Origin: Rhinopithecimicrobium faecis
GTDB lineage: Bacteria; Bacteroidota; Bacteroidia; Sphingobacteriales; Sphingobacteriaceae
Assembly: GCA_017942165.1 (NCBI GenBank)
Contig: JAGKSB010000010.1
Span: forward strand, 1-64,000
DNA length: 64,000 nucleotides
Direction: 5' to 3'
Positions 45,207 to 54,182 of this stretch are shown here, one piece after another (positions within the stretch are counted from its first letter, which is position 1; each line of letters begins with the position of its first letter). A model generated the notes under the pieces. That model did not search any database, was not told the origin of the DNA, and saw only the letters and a program-made list of their open reading frames with translations. The position numbers and the translations under genes are program-made.

Positions 45207-46759
45207 TGATTATGAACATGCAAGTATCTCACTATATCCTATTTCTCGGTATCCTAGCTAGCAGCTTTACAGCTTGTTCAGACAAGGCTTTTACGGAGAT
45301 TAATACAGACCCTAACCGTCCCTCATCTGTGCCTACACCGAGTATATTGGTGCAAGCAGAGAAGCAGCTGATGGATAATATTCGTTCGGAATCTATCAAC
45401 TTGAAGGCGGCACAACTATTTTCCCAGTACTACAGTCAGAATATATATACCGATCAGTCGCGCTATGATATATCGACGTCATTTTCCGATGGCTACTGGT
45501 CGAATGCCTATAAGGTTTTAAATAACCTTACAGAGATTATTACTATCAACACGAATGAAGCTACAAAGTCCATTGCTACGGCGGGTACAGCAGGTTCTAA
45601 TGTCAACCAAATTGCCATAGCACGCACTTTAAAAGCCTATGTATATCATAATTTAACGGATGTCTTCGGCGATATCCCCTATGAATCCTATGGAAACAAG
45701 GATACTGATTTCGAGGCCCTGCAACAGGAACCAGCAAATTATACGCCGCGCTATGCTACACAAGAGAAGATTTATGTCGACCTTTTGAATGAGCTAAAGT
45801 CTGCAGCCGATACGCTCTATAAATATCGTAGCGACAATACCTTTGGCAAATCGGACATTATTTATGAAGGTGCCAATGAGAAATGGTTTAGATTTGCCAA
45901 TTCCTTACGTTTGCGTCTTTCCAACCGCATGCAAGGGAAAAACAAGGCGCTAGCAGATCAGCATTTCAAAGAAGCCTTAGCGCAAGGAGTTATCAGCGGA
46001 AATAGTGAGAATGCTACTTTTAAGTATTCGGTAAGTTCTCCCAATGAGGCTCCCCTATTTCGCGCTACAGTTACAGCAAATAGAAAAGATTATGCCGTTT
46101 CCCATGTGCTTATAAATGTGCTTAAAGGAGAATTAGGCCCTATTAAAAATGTGGACCCTCGACTTTCAAAATACGCTTTACCGAATGCCTCAGGCCAGTT
46201 TATTGGACAGCCCTACGGCTTACCCCTGGAAGCTGCCGGGGTCAATGGACCTAATGATATTTCCCTACCGTCAGCGGAAGTAAATGCGGCAAATTTCCCA
46301 GAAACATTACTGGAGTTTTCAGAAGTGCAGTTTTTAATTTCTGAACATAACAACTGGGACGAGTCGGCCTACAGAAATGGGGTTAAGGCTTCTTTAGAAA
46401 AATGGAATGTAGCCGCTGCCGATGTAGAGAAATACTTAAATGTGCTCCCTAAAGCAAATAAAGAACAGGTGCTAACGCAAAAGTATCTTGCCCTATATAC
46501 GCAAGGTATCGAGTCTTGGTCGGAAATTAGACGTACAGGATATCCTTTGTTCTTAGTGAAAAAAGGCGATATTGTATGGAATAGAATCACGGATAAGGGA
46601 ACAGTAGCGTACCGCTTTGAACCTATATTTGGCACTACGATACCTAACCGTTTGTACTACCCTATTAAAGAGCAAACCACGAATAAGGCAAACTATCAAG
46701 CTGCTTTAGCTAAGCAAGGCGATGATGTGTTAAGTACTAAAATTTGGTGGAATAAATAA
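45206..46759 (+). CDS. SusD/RagB-family lipoprotein
   Basis: 517 residues with a lipoprotein signal ending SSFTAC, Cys at residue 24, so it is anchored at the outer-membrane surface. It is of the SusD-like_2 subtype: FTEINTDPNRPSSVPTPSIL at the N-terminus, AAQLFSQYYSQ, helical TPR-like pairs around 'IARTLKAYVYHNLTDVFGD', NEKWFRFANSLRLRLSNRM, and a C-terminal ESWSEIRRTGYPLF with NRLYYPIKEQTTNKANY. It forms the lid of the SusC pore and captures ligand. Translation is coupled to susC by a one-base overlap. Confidence 0.93.
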   Translation: MIMNMQVSHYILFLGILASSFTACSDKAFTEINTDPNRPSSVPTPSILVQAEKQLMDNIRSESINLKAAQLFSQYYSQNIYTDQSRYDISTSFSDGYWSNAYKVLNNLTEIITINTNEATKSIATAGTAGSNVNQIAIARTLKAYVYHNLTDVFGDIPYESYGNKDTDFEALQQEPANYTPRYATQEKIYVDLLNELKSAADTLYKYRSDNTFGKSDIIYEGANEKWFRFANSLRLRLSNRMQGKNKALADQHFKEALAQGVISGNSENATFKYSVSSPNEAPLFRATVTANRKDYAVSHVLINVLKGELGPIKNVDPRLSKYALPNASGQFIGQPYGLPLEAAGVNGPNDISLPSAEVNAANFPETLLEFSEVQFLISEHNNWDESAYRNGVKASLEKWNVAAADVEKYLNVLPKANKEQVLTQKYLALYTQGIESWSEIRRTGYPLFLVKKGDIVWNRITDKGTVAYRFEPIFGTTIPNRLYYPIKEQTTNKANYQAALAKQGDDVLSTKIWWNK

Positions 46760-46783
46760 TATTTTTTCAAGTCATGAACTCGG

Positions 46784-46816
46784 TAGCCCCATATCCCTTT
46801 GGATTGGGGCTATTTT
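46784..46816 (+). terminator. Terminator of susC-susD
   Basis: TAGCCCCA pairs with TGGGGCTA across a 13-base loop, followed by TTTT, 25 bases after the susD stop. Apart from the gene relic at 46892, nothing else was seen in the 398-base gap up to the ABC-F gene. Confidence 0.75.
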
Positions 46817-46891
46817 ATGATTCGCTCTTTTTCGCCATTTGTTAAGTGACTTTACAAAAGAATATTATGGATGCGTGGATAACCTATTAGT

Positions 46892-46984
46892 ATGAATAGA
46901 ACAGTTATTTAAGTAATCTTAGCGCTAACATTTTCTAAAAGCTTTGCGCAATCAAATGACTATATCGATAAATATCTTTTTTAA
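46892..46984 (+). pseudogene. Relic of a secreted-protein gene (signal peptide with in-frame stop)
   Basis: The frame reads MNRTVI, a TAA stop at codon 7, then VILALTFSKSFAQ and SNDYIDKYLF before another stop. Removing the first stop gives a classic signal peptide with an S-F-A-Q cleavage site. The 'YIDKY' after it resembles the start of mature glucosaminidase-type proteins, but the rest is missing. I read it as a decayed 5' end left after a deletion. Confidence 0.5.
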
Positions 46985-47133
46985 TCGTAACTTTGTATTC
47001 GAGTCATCTTTATTAGCAATAAAAGCGCTATCTAATTCGCAGATTTACCTTTATGCAAAATTCTTATTTTGTCATTTTAGAGTTCATACTGTCTTTTATG
47101 ATGTTTAATGAAAACAAAGGCTTCAAGTATTAA

Positions 47134-48783
<1,650 letters not shown>

Positions 48784-48805
48784 GCTCCTTTTGAGCCTAG
48801 AAATT

Positions 48806-48841
48806 AAGAGCTCGATCCAAGCGTGGATCGAGCTCTTTTTT
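48806..48841 (+). terminator. Terminator of the ABC-F gene
   Basis: The arms AAGAGCTCGATCCA and TGGATCGAGCTCTT close a very short loop, followed by T residues. Confidence 0.92.
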
Positions 48842-48965
48842 ATGCCAATGAGGCGTAATTACCCCAGCGGTGACCTGCGATAAATACAAAAAATAATCCA
48901 CTAAAAAACAATAAGTTAAATGCTTAACTAAACATAAATAGAAACTAATTTTCAAAAAAATTAAT

Positions 48966-48979
48966 ATACCATTCGGTAT
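48966..48979. promoter_or_regulatory. Probable TetR operator overlapping the promoter
   Basis: ATACC-ATTC-GGTAT is a palindrome of the kind bound by TetR/AcrR repressors. A TACCTTTA -7-like box follows at 48986-48993, 22 bases before the TetR gene's ATG. Its position suggests the regulator controls itself and the following fabF. Confidence 0.55.
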
Positions 48980-49014
48980 TTTTCATACCTTTACAATCGA
49001 ATGTATTTAGAAAG

Positions 49015-49608
49015 ATGTCGAAAGCAGAGAAAACACGTCAGTTTATAATCGATAAGATCGCGACCATTTTTAATAAAAAAGGGTATGCTGCGACATCGAT
49101 AGCTGATATGACCGGTGCAACAGGCCTCACAAAAGGTAGCATTTATGGGAATTTTGAAAATAAAGATGCGATTGCACTAGCTGTATTTAAGCATAATGCA
49201 CGTTCCCTAAGCACCTTATTAGCACGTAGAATTTCATTAGCTGAAACCTCCTACGCGAAGCTAAATGCAATCTTAGATTTTTACAGAAACAATTGGAAAG
49301 TTTTCTTTGCTAATGGTGGATGCCCGATTATCAATACGGCTACAGAAGCAGATGATCAACTTCCATTTTTAATGATTCCAGTACAAAATAGCCTAAATGA
49401 ATGGGCTAATAAAGTGATTGAAATTATTGAAGCAGGGAAAAAAACAGGCGAATTTAAAGCTACTGTAAAACCTGAAAAGTATGCGCAAGAGTTCTTAATA
49501 TTATTAGAAGGGGGTTTATTACTTGCTAAAACCATGAATAATGAACAATACCTTTTTAAAGCATTAGACCGTATATTGCGGATTATAAAAGAAGAAATAC
49601 GTCATTAA
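49015..49608 (+). CDS. TetR/AcrR-family transcriptional regulator
   Basis: 197 residues. The N-terminal DNA-binding domain is residues about 5-55, with the helix-turn-helix GYAATSIADMTGATGLTKGS followed by IYGNFENKDAIALAVF. The C-terminal ligand-binding/dimer domain matches the 'TetR_C' type found in Bacteroidota (GGCPIINTATEADDQLPFL, 'FLILLEGGLLLAKTMN'). It lies just behind an ATACC-N4-GGTAT palindrome and 55 bases before fabF. I infer that it represses this two-gene unit in response to an acyl or lipophilic ligand; the ligand is not known. Confidence 0.9.
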   Translation: MSKAEKTRQFIIDKIATIFNKKGYAATSIADMTGATGLTKGSIYGNFENKDAIALAVFKHNARSLSTLLARRISLAETSYAKLNAILDFYRNNWKVFFANGGCPIINTATEADDQLPFLMIPVQNSLNEWANKVIEIIEAGKKTGEFKATVKPEKYAQEFLILLEGGLLLAKTMNNEQYLFKALDRILRIIKEEIRH

Positions 49609-49663
49609 TAAAGACTATAGCAACTCAATGTCGCTATTAATAAAAGAATCAAACGAGAGAAAT

Positions 49664-50902
49664 ATGAAAAGAGTAGTAGTTACCGGACTCGGAACAATTA
49701 ATCCATTAGGAAATGATGTAAATTCATTTTGGAATAATGCCATTCATTCAAAAAGTAGTGCAGGTTTAATTACCCGTTTTGATGCTTCAAAATTTCGTAC
49801 GCAAATTGCTTGTGAAGTACATGGCTTCGAGCCCAAAAAATATTTGGAACATAATGAAATTAAGCGTTCTGATTTATTTACTCAGTACGCAATATACAGT
49901 GCATCGGAAGCGATGATAGACTCAGGTCTAGAAGTTGACAAAATGGACCCTTTTGATATTGGTGTGATCTGGGGTGTTGGTCAAGGTGGTATGGAAACTT
50001 TCGAAACGGAAGTTGAAAACTATGTTAAGGGTGACTATAACCCACGCTTTAACCCCTTCTTCGTGCCGAAGTTAATCGTAAACATGGCCTCAGGTATGAT
50101 ATCCATGAAATATGGCTTACAAGGTATCAACTATACGACGGTATCAGCGTGTGCTTCCTCGAACACCGCGATTATGGACGCATACAACTATATCCGCTTA
50201 GGCAAGGCTAAAGTATTTATTACGGGTGGCTCTGAAGCGCCTATTACGGCAGCTTCTATAGGTGGCTTCTCAGCAATGAAAGCGATGTCTGCACGTAATG
50301 ATAACCCTGCTGCAGCTTCCAGACCTTTCGATCGCGATAGAGATGGTTTTGTAATGGGTGAAGGTGCTGGAGCGATCGTCTTGGAAGAATATGAACACGC
50401 TGTCAAACGTGGCGCCAAGATCTATGCCGAGTTAGCTGGAGCTAGTATGACTGCTGATGCTTATCATATGACTTCTCCACATCCAGAAGGTGTAGGAGCA
50501 GCAAGATCTATGCTTTCAACGTTGCAAGAAGCAAACATCACGATGGAACAACTGGATTATTTAAATCTGCATGCCACTTCTACACCTGTAGGTGATATTG
50601 CGGAGTTAAATGCCGTAAATAAAGTATTTAAAGGCTCGAAAAACTTGGTAGTGAGTTCTACAAAATCAATGACAGGACACCTTTTAGGAGCTGCTGGTGT
50701 TATTGAAGCGATCTTATCTATTAAGTCTATAAACAATAATATTGTCCCTCCAACAATCAACGTGGAGAATTTAGATCCGAATATCCCAGAAGGTATTCAT
50801 ATTATCGTAAATGAAGCTATTGAAAAAACTGTCAACGTAAGTATGAGTAATGCTTTCGGTTTCGGTGGACACAACTCGACGGTATTATTTAAACGTATCT
50901 AA
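49664..50902 (+). CDS. fabF: Beta-ketoacyl-ACP synthase II (KAS II)
   Basis: 412 residues from the ATG at 49664, which has GAGAG nine bases upstream; a frame starting 12 codons earlier is less likely. It condenses malonyl-ACP with acyl-ACP in fatty-acid elongation. The catalytic triad is complete: Cys in VSACASSNTA near 163, His in LNLHATSTPVGD near 303, His in SMTGHLLGAAG near 338, with the C-terminal FGFGGHNSTVLF loop. The gene is paired with a TetR regulator and not with acpP or other fab genes. It may therefore be a regulated second KAS II and not the main copy. Confidence 0.9.
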   Translation: MKRVVVTGLGTINPLGNDVNSFWNNAIHSKSSAGLITRFDASKFRTQIACEVHGFEPKKYLEHNEIKRSDLFTQYAIYSASEAMIDSGLEVDKMDPFDIGVIWGVGQGGMETFETEVENYVKGDYNPRFNPFFVPKLIVNMASGMISMKYGLQGINYTTVSACASSNTAIMDAYNYIRLGKAKVFITGGSEAPITAASIGGFSAMKAMSARNDNPAAASRPFDRDRDGFVMGEGAGAIVLEEYEHAVKRGAKIYAELAGASMTADAYHMTSPHPEGVGAARSMLSTLQEANITMEQLDYLNLHATSTPVGDIAELNAVNKVFKGSKNLVVSSTKSMTGHLLGAAGVIEAILSIKSINNNIVPPTINVENLDPNIPEGIHIIVNEAIEKTVNVSMSNAFGFGGHNSTVLFKRI

Positions 50903-50949
50903 GTAGCTTATACGGCCTATTATTGTATCATATAATCCGCTAAAAAAAT

Positions 50950-50990
50950 AAAAATGCCCCAAAAAGTTAGACACTATTTGGGGCATTTTT
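50950..50990 (+). terminator. Terminator of fabF
   Basis: AAAAATGCCCCAAA pairs with TTTGGGGCATTTTT around a loop, flanked by A and T runs. The gap to 51303 (about 400 bases) otherwise holds only the IS-like end at 51176 and small frame fragments. Confidence 0.85.
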
Positions 50991-51175
50991 AGGTGTAAAA
51001 AGGAGAGTTATTCTCTAATAATTGAGTTTTTCCATGTATATTTTCCATTATTACTTAGAATTTTAGGAAGCTCTCCAACAAGACCGCAATTAAAAAAGTC
51101 CAAAATTTTTAGTTTTTTTTTAGCCTTCCTATTTCTGTTGGAGTTACACCCTGTAAATTTCCAATGCTTTTAGGG

Positions 51176-51211
51176 TGTTTTGACCCCTATAAAACAAGAG
51201 TAGTCTTTTAA
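51176..51211 (+). mobile_element. Solitary IS3-family (IS150-like) terminal inverted repeat
   Basis: TGTTTTGACCCCTATAAAAC and the following 16 bases match the complement of the IS end at 92-127 with one mismatch in 36. No transposase frame follows on either side, so this is a remnant end. It marks the left edge of the AT-rich bacteriocin region. Confidence 0.65.
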
Positions 51212-51303
51212 CTTACACATTTTACGGGATAGTGTCAGGATCTGTCGGTAATAAAGATATTTTTATTTATTTGCTAATTATAGACCTTATAATGCTACAT
51301 AAA

Positions 51304-51882
51304 TTATATGTAATAAAACCCAATTTTACTATCATGATCCTGTATTAGCGAGGAACTGTCTGTATATTTCAATAAGTAATAAGTAATTATTAAATCGCCA
51401 ATAGCTGCTAATAAGAATATATAACCAAAGAAGCATAAAAAAATGTTTCCGACTATTAATGCTATTAAAACAGGAAATAGCCCTAAAATAACAGCTGGCA
51501 TAATAATACCAATAATGTAAATGTTTCTTTTAAGAGGAATTTTGCAGTGACAGTAGGGAGTATATGATTCTTTTAAAATGCCAAATTTTATAGATTTGAA
51601 ACTAACGTTTTTTGAAAATATTACCCAAGTAATTCCATGAATTAACTCATGAAGGATAGCTCCCAGTATAATAATTATAAAAGAACATATAGAATATATA
51701 AAAAAATCTATGTAATTTTTTCCGTGTAAAATTTGTTGTAAATAATCAATTTTAAATTGATCTATCCAAATATAATAATACAACCAAAATACAATAATAG
51801 TTATCGGTAAAATTAATTTTAACATGATAACGTTTGCGTATTTTTCAGTAATAGTGTACTCTTTTTTTTTATGATTATTCAT
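51304..51882 (-). CDS. Membrane zincin-like metallopeptidase (DUF3267-type)
   Basis: 192 residues with about four to five membrane helices. The zinc motif HELIH lies at residues 78-82 at the end of a helix (IIILGAILHELIHGITWVIF). A downstream segment KESYTPYCHCKIPLKRN and the membrane block 'IIGIIMPAVILGLFPVLIAL' follow the DUF3267 ('putative zincin peptidase') layout. It lies downstream of the two minus-strand bacteriocin precursor genes, separated by a perfect hairpin. The position suggests immunity or peptide maturation, but this is inference. AT-rich like its neighbours. Confidence 0.7.
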   Translation of the reverse strand: MNNHKKKEYTITEKYANVIMLKLILPITIIVFWLYYYIWIDQFKIDYLQQILHGKNYIDFFIYSICSFIIIILGAILHELIHGITWVIFSKNVSFKSIKFGILKESYTPYCHCKIPLKRNIYIIGIIMPAVILGLFPVLIALIVGNIFLCFFGYIFLLAAIGDLIITYYLLKYTDSSSLIQDHDSKIGFYYI

Positions 51883-52007
51883 TTAGTATAATTATATTTT
51901 TTTAAGGTTCGTACCCCTATTAGAACTCTAAATATAAATATTTTTAATACATACATTATGCTTGTGAACATTTTTATAATACTAAATATTTCCCCATTGA
52001 TATTAAG

Positions 52008-52049
52008 AACCATATGCATAATATTATCCATAATATTATGCATATGGTT
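52008..52049. terminator. Perfect AT-rich palindrome downstream of the minus-strand precursor genes
   Basis: A stem of 19 bp (AACCATATGCATAATATTA and its complement) encloses a four-base loop. It lies between the second precursor gene and the zincin gene. On the minus strand no T run follows, so it may work as a transcript-stabilising 3' end or attenuator as much as a terminator. Confidence 0.65.
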
Positions 52050-52071
52050 TTATAAGAATTTGGAATTTGCA

Positions 52072-52248
52072 TTAAGAAAAAAGTTCTTTTGCAGCCGCAA
52101 CTAAACCGACACCAGCCGCTACCGCGCCGAAACCAATTCCAACACCTTTAAGAATTGCTCCTGCAGCAATTACAGGTAATATTCCTCCATCAATTTGAAT
52201 TAATTCTTCTTGACTTAATGTTTCTAAGTTTAATGATAGATTTTCCAT
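52072..52248 (-). CDS. Double-glycine-leader bacteriocin precursor A
   Basis: 58 codons. The leader MENLSLNLETLSQEELIQID ends in GG at residues 21-22, the cleavage site for C39-type exporters. The predicted mature peptide has 36 residues, starts ILPVIAAGAILKGVG, is hydrophobic and rich in Gly and Ala with several G-x-x-x-G or G-x-G spacings, and ends AAKELFS. This is the form of class IIb bacteriocins. It starts two bases after the stop of precursor B and is a paralogue of it (I/F-L-P-x-I-A at the mature start). The exporter genes lie upstream on the same strand. Confidence 0.8.
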   Translation of the reverse strand: MENLSLNLETLSQEELIQIDGGILPVIAAGAILKGVGIGFGAVAAGVGLVAAAKELFS

Positions 52249-52250
52249 AA

Positions 52251-52421
52251 TTATTTTTCTTTATTTGCTAAATACATACCTACTCCAACTGCGCTTAAAC
52301 CTAATTGAACACCCCAAATTACACCAATAGCAATAGCTGGTAGAAAACCACCATCAATTTCTACCATTTCATTGAATTCAATTTCTTGTAGATTGTTAGA
52401 TTTTAAATCTAAATTTTCCAT
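52251..52421 (-). CDS. Double-glycine-leader bacteriocin precursor B
   Basis: 56 codons. The leader MENLDLKSNNLQEIEFNEMV continues EIDGG, cleavage after residue 25. The predicted mature peptide has 31 residues: FLPAIAIGVIWGVQLGLSAV, then GVGMYLANKEK, with G-x-x-x-G spacing and a basic tail. The start of the mature part matches precursor A, so A and B are tandem paralogues. It is preceded by the leader box at 52432-52478 that also precedes precursor C. Translation of precursor A probably follows by reinitiation. Confidence 0.8.
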   Translation of the reverse strand: MENLDLKSNNLQEIEFNEMVEIDGGFLPAIAIGVIWGVQLGLSAVGVGMYLANKEK

Positions 52422-52431
52422 AATTATTGTT

Positions 52432-52478
52432 TTATAAAATTATTTCCTACTCTATTTTTAGCCTTTTTGGAATCCTGC
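52432..52478 (-). promoter_or_regulatory. Leader box shared by the two precursor operons (minus copy)
   Basis: On the minus strand it begins GCAGGATTCC and ends AGAGTAGGAAATAATTTTAT plus AA, just before precursor B. The last 20 bases or so are identical to those before precursor C at 58064-58111, and the start GCAGG-x-T-x-CC is also shared. It is probably a promoter/operator or leader RNA element. Confidence 0.65.
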
Positions 52479-52516
52479 TATACTATAATTGAAGTACGAC
52501 ACTAAGATCTTTTAGT

Positions 52517-52834
52517 TCAATGCATAAAAAAAGCATTTGTAAAATTATTTAAAGAAAAGTTAACTCCAGCGTTTATGTTTTTTAAGTCAAGGTTATTTAT
52601 TTTTTCAATTTTAACCTCAATATTGATTGAATATCTACTTTCGTAATAATATGTGTTTTTAGTTCTATCAAATTTAATAGGAGCACCTTCTTCTTTTAAA
52701 TATTCTATTATTCGTGCTAACCTAGAGATAGAGATATTTAGACGTTTTGCAAATTCTTGTTGAGTCCCTGTCTTAGCACTGCTTATTAACTTATTAATAA
52801 GATTTATTCTATCTATATAAAAGTATAATTTCAT
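52517..52834 (-). CDS. Small helix-turn-helix protein, probable local regulator
   Basis: 105 residues. The N-terminal part is a winged HTH of the HTH_11 type: RINLINKLISSAKTGTQQEF, then AKRLNISISRLARIIEYLKE and a wing 'EGAPIKFDRTKNTYYYESR'. The rest (from about 70) is short and polar with no clear fold. HTH proteins with this GAPI wing are found beside peptide-export genes in Bacteroidota. It lies 25 bases after tolC and about 95 bases before precursor B, whose leader box it may bind (inference). Confidence 0.65.
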   Translation of the reverse strand: MKLYFYIDRINLINKLISSAKTGTQQEFAKRLNISISRLARIIEYLKEEGAPIKFDRTKNTYYYESRYSINIEVKIEKINNLDLKNINAGVNFSLNNFTNAFFMH

Positions 52835-52859
52835 AATGCAAATTTTTAAATGGTAGCGA

Positions 52860-54182
52860 TTAATTAATATTTCCTGTAATAAAGTATTTATGTGTCAGCA
52901 GACTAAATAATGCATTGTATTTAGAACGAATCATTTCGGCTTCTGACTTTATCAAATTATTTTTAATATTATTGACATCGTATATAGATGCTTTCCCTGC
53001 AATAAAGCTTAGCTTGGAGTATTCTAATGACTCTTTCGTAGCTAAGAAAGCTTCTTTTGATATTTCATATTGCTTATGATTTTCTTGACAATCTATCTGG
53101 ATCTTTTGAAGCATTTGTATTTGTTGATTTTCTTCATATTGAGTCAAGAGATCTATCTCATTTTTGCGTAAGGAGTTTTGTTGTAGTAACCTTTTAAATT
53201 TTCCTTTATTAAATATTGGAATAGTGACAGCAACAGCTACTTGTTGAGCGAAGTTATCCTTTGTTTGCATGAATAGAGAACTTGTATTACTTGCTTTAAA
53301 AGCATTAAAATAGGTTGTACCTAAACTTGCAGATCCTTTTATCAATGGGTAATTACCTGATTTTATAATTTTAGCTTCTATATTTAATTCTAGGAGTTGG
53401 TTTTTAAATTTTAGAAATATTGGATTTCTAGCAAGCACGGATTTTATATCGTAATCTTTATTAGTTTCTATTTTATCATTAAAAACATCTTCTTCTAATA
53501 AGGGATCATCTGTGTTTAATAGATTGTAATCAGGGTAACTCATAAGCTGAGCTAATGTCATTTTTTTTAATTTCAACTCTTTATGATATTGTTGATATTG
53601 TTGTTTTTCTCTAGCTAATGTTGCTTTAACTTCAGAAACTACTGCAGGAGCAGTAACACCCACTTTAGCTCTTTTCTCTGTTTTATCTAATAATTGAATT
53701 GAAAAATATATTGCAGATTCTTGCGAATTGACTAAGGATTGAGCCAATAGTACTTCTAAATATCCTTGTAACACCTTTAATGTTAAATCTCTTATTAAGA
53801 TATCTTTTTCTATACGCTCTTGATTTGCTTGTATAGTTGCTTTTTTAGCTTGATTTCGAAAATAGTTATATTGATATAGTACTATTTCGGAATTAATTCC
53901 TACGTTACTATTAAAATTGTCGTTACGTTGAATAGTCCCAAAAACATCTTGTGAATGCCCAAAGGTACTATATCCATTTAGATACCCGCCTACAGAAGGT
54001 AATCGCTCTCGTAAAGCCATATCATGATCAAGGTTTTTTACAGCGATTAAAACATCTTGACGTTTTAGAGGAATATTATGCTGGATAGCATATGAGATAC
54101 ATTCTTCTAAAGGCCATCTTTTTTGTGAAAAAACATCTAATCTTAGCAAAGAGAATAATATGATAAATAAGAAATACTTCAT
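52860..54182 (-). CDS. TolC-family outer-membrane efflux protein
   Basis: 440 residues from the ATG at 54182, whose first base overlaps the last base of the exporter's stop codon (TAATG). The signal peptide is MKYFLFIILFSLLRLDVFSQ. The OEP repeats are visible as two halves of long amphipathic helices: WPLEECISYAIQHNIPLKRQ with 'VGINSEIVLYQYNYFRNQAK', and VAVTIPIFNKGKFKRLLQQN with KLSFIAGKASIYDVNNIKNN. It would form the outer-membrane tunnel for the peptide exporter encoded immediately upstream. AT-rich, like the rest of the locus. Confidence 0.9.
   Translation of the reverse strand: MKYFLFIILFSLLRLDVFSQKRWPLEECISYAIQHNIPLKRQDVLIAVKNLDHDMALRERLPSVGGYLNGYSTFGHSQDVFGTIQRNDNFNSNVGINSEIVLYQYNYFRNQAKKATIQANQERIEKDILIRDLTLKVLQGYLEVLLAQSLVNSQESAIYFSIQLLDKTEKRAKVGVTAPAVVSEVKATLAREKQQYQQYHKELKLKKMTLAQLMSYPDYNLLNTDDPLLEEDVFNDKIETNKDYDIKSVLARNPIFLKFKNQLLELNIEAKIIKSGNYPLIKGSASLGTTYFNAFKASNTSSLFMQTKDNFAQQVAVAVTIPIFNKGKFKRLLQQNSLRKNEIDLLTQYEENQQIQMLQKIQIDCQENHKQYEISKEAFLATKESLEYSKLSFIAGKASIYDVNNIKNNLIKSEAEMIRSKYNALFSLLTHKYFITGNIN

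Noticed and set aside
51100-51175. Minus-strand fragment reading PKSIGNLQGVTPTEIGRLKK beside the lone IS end
   Set aside because: Could be the C-terminus of a transposase or of a small leader peptide, but it is too short, lacks a start and ends at once. No assignment is possible.
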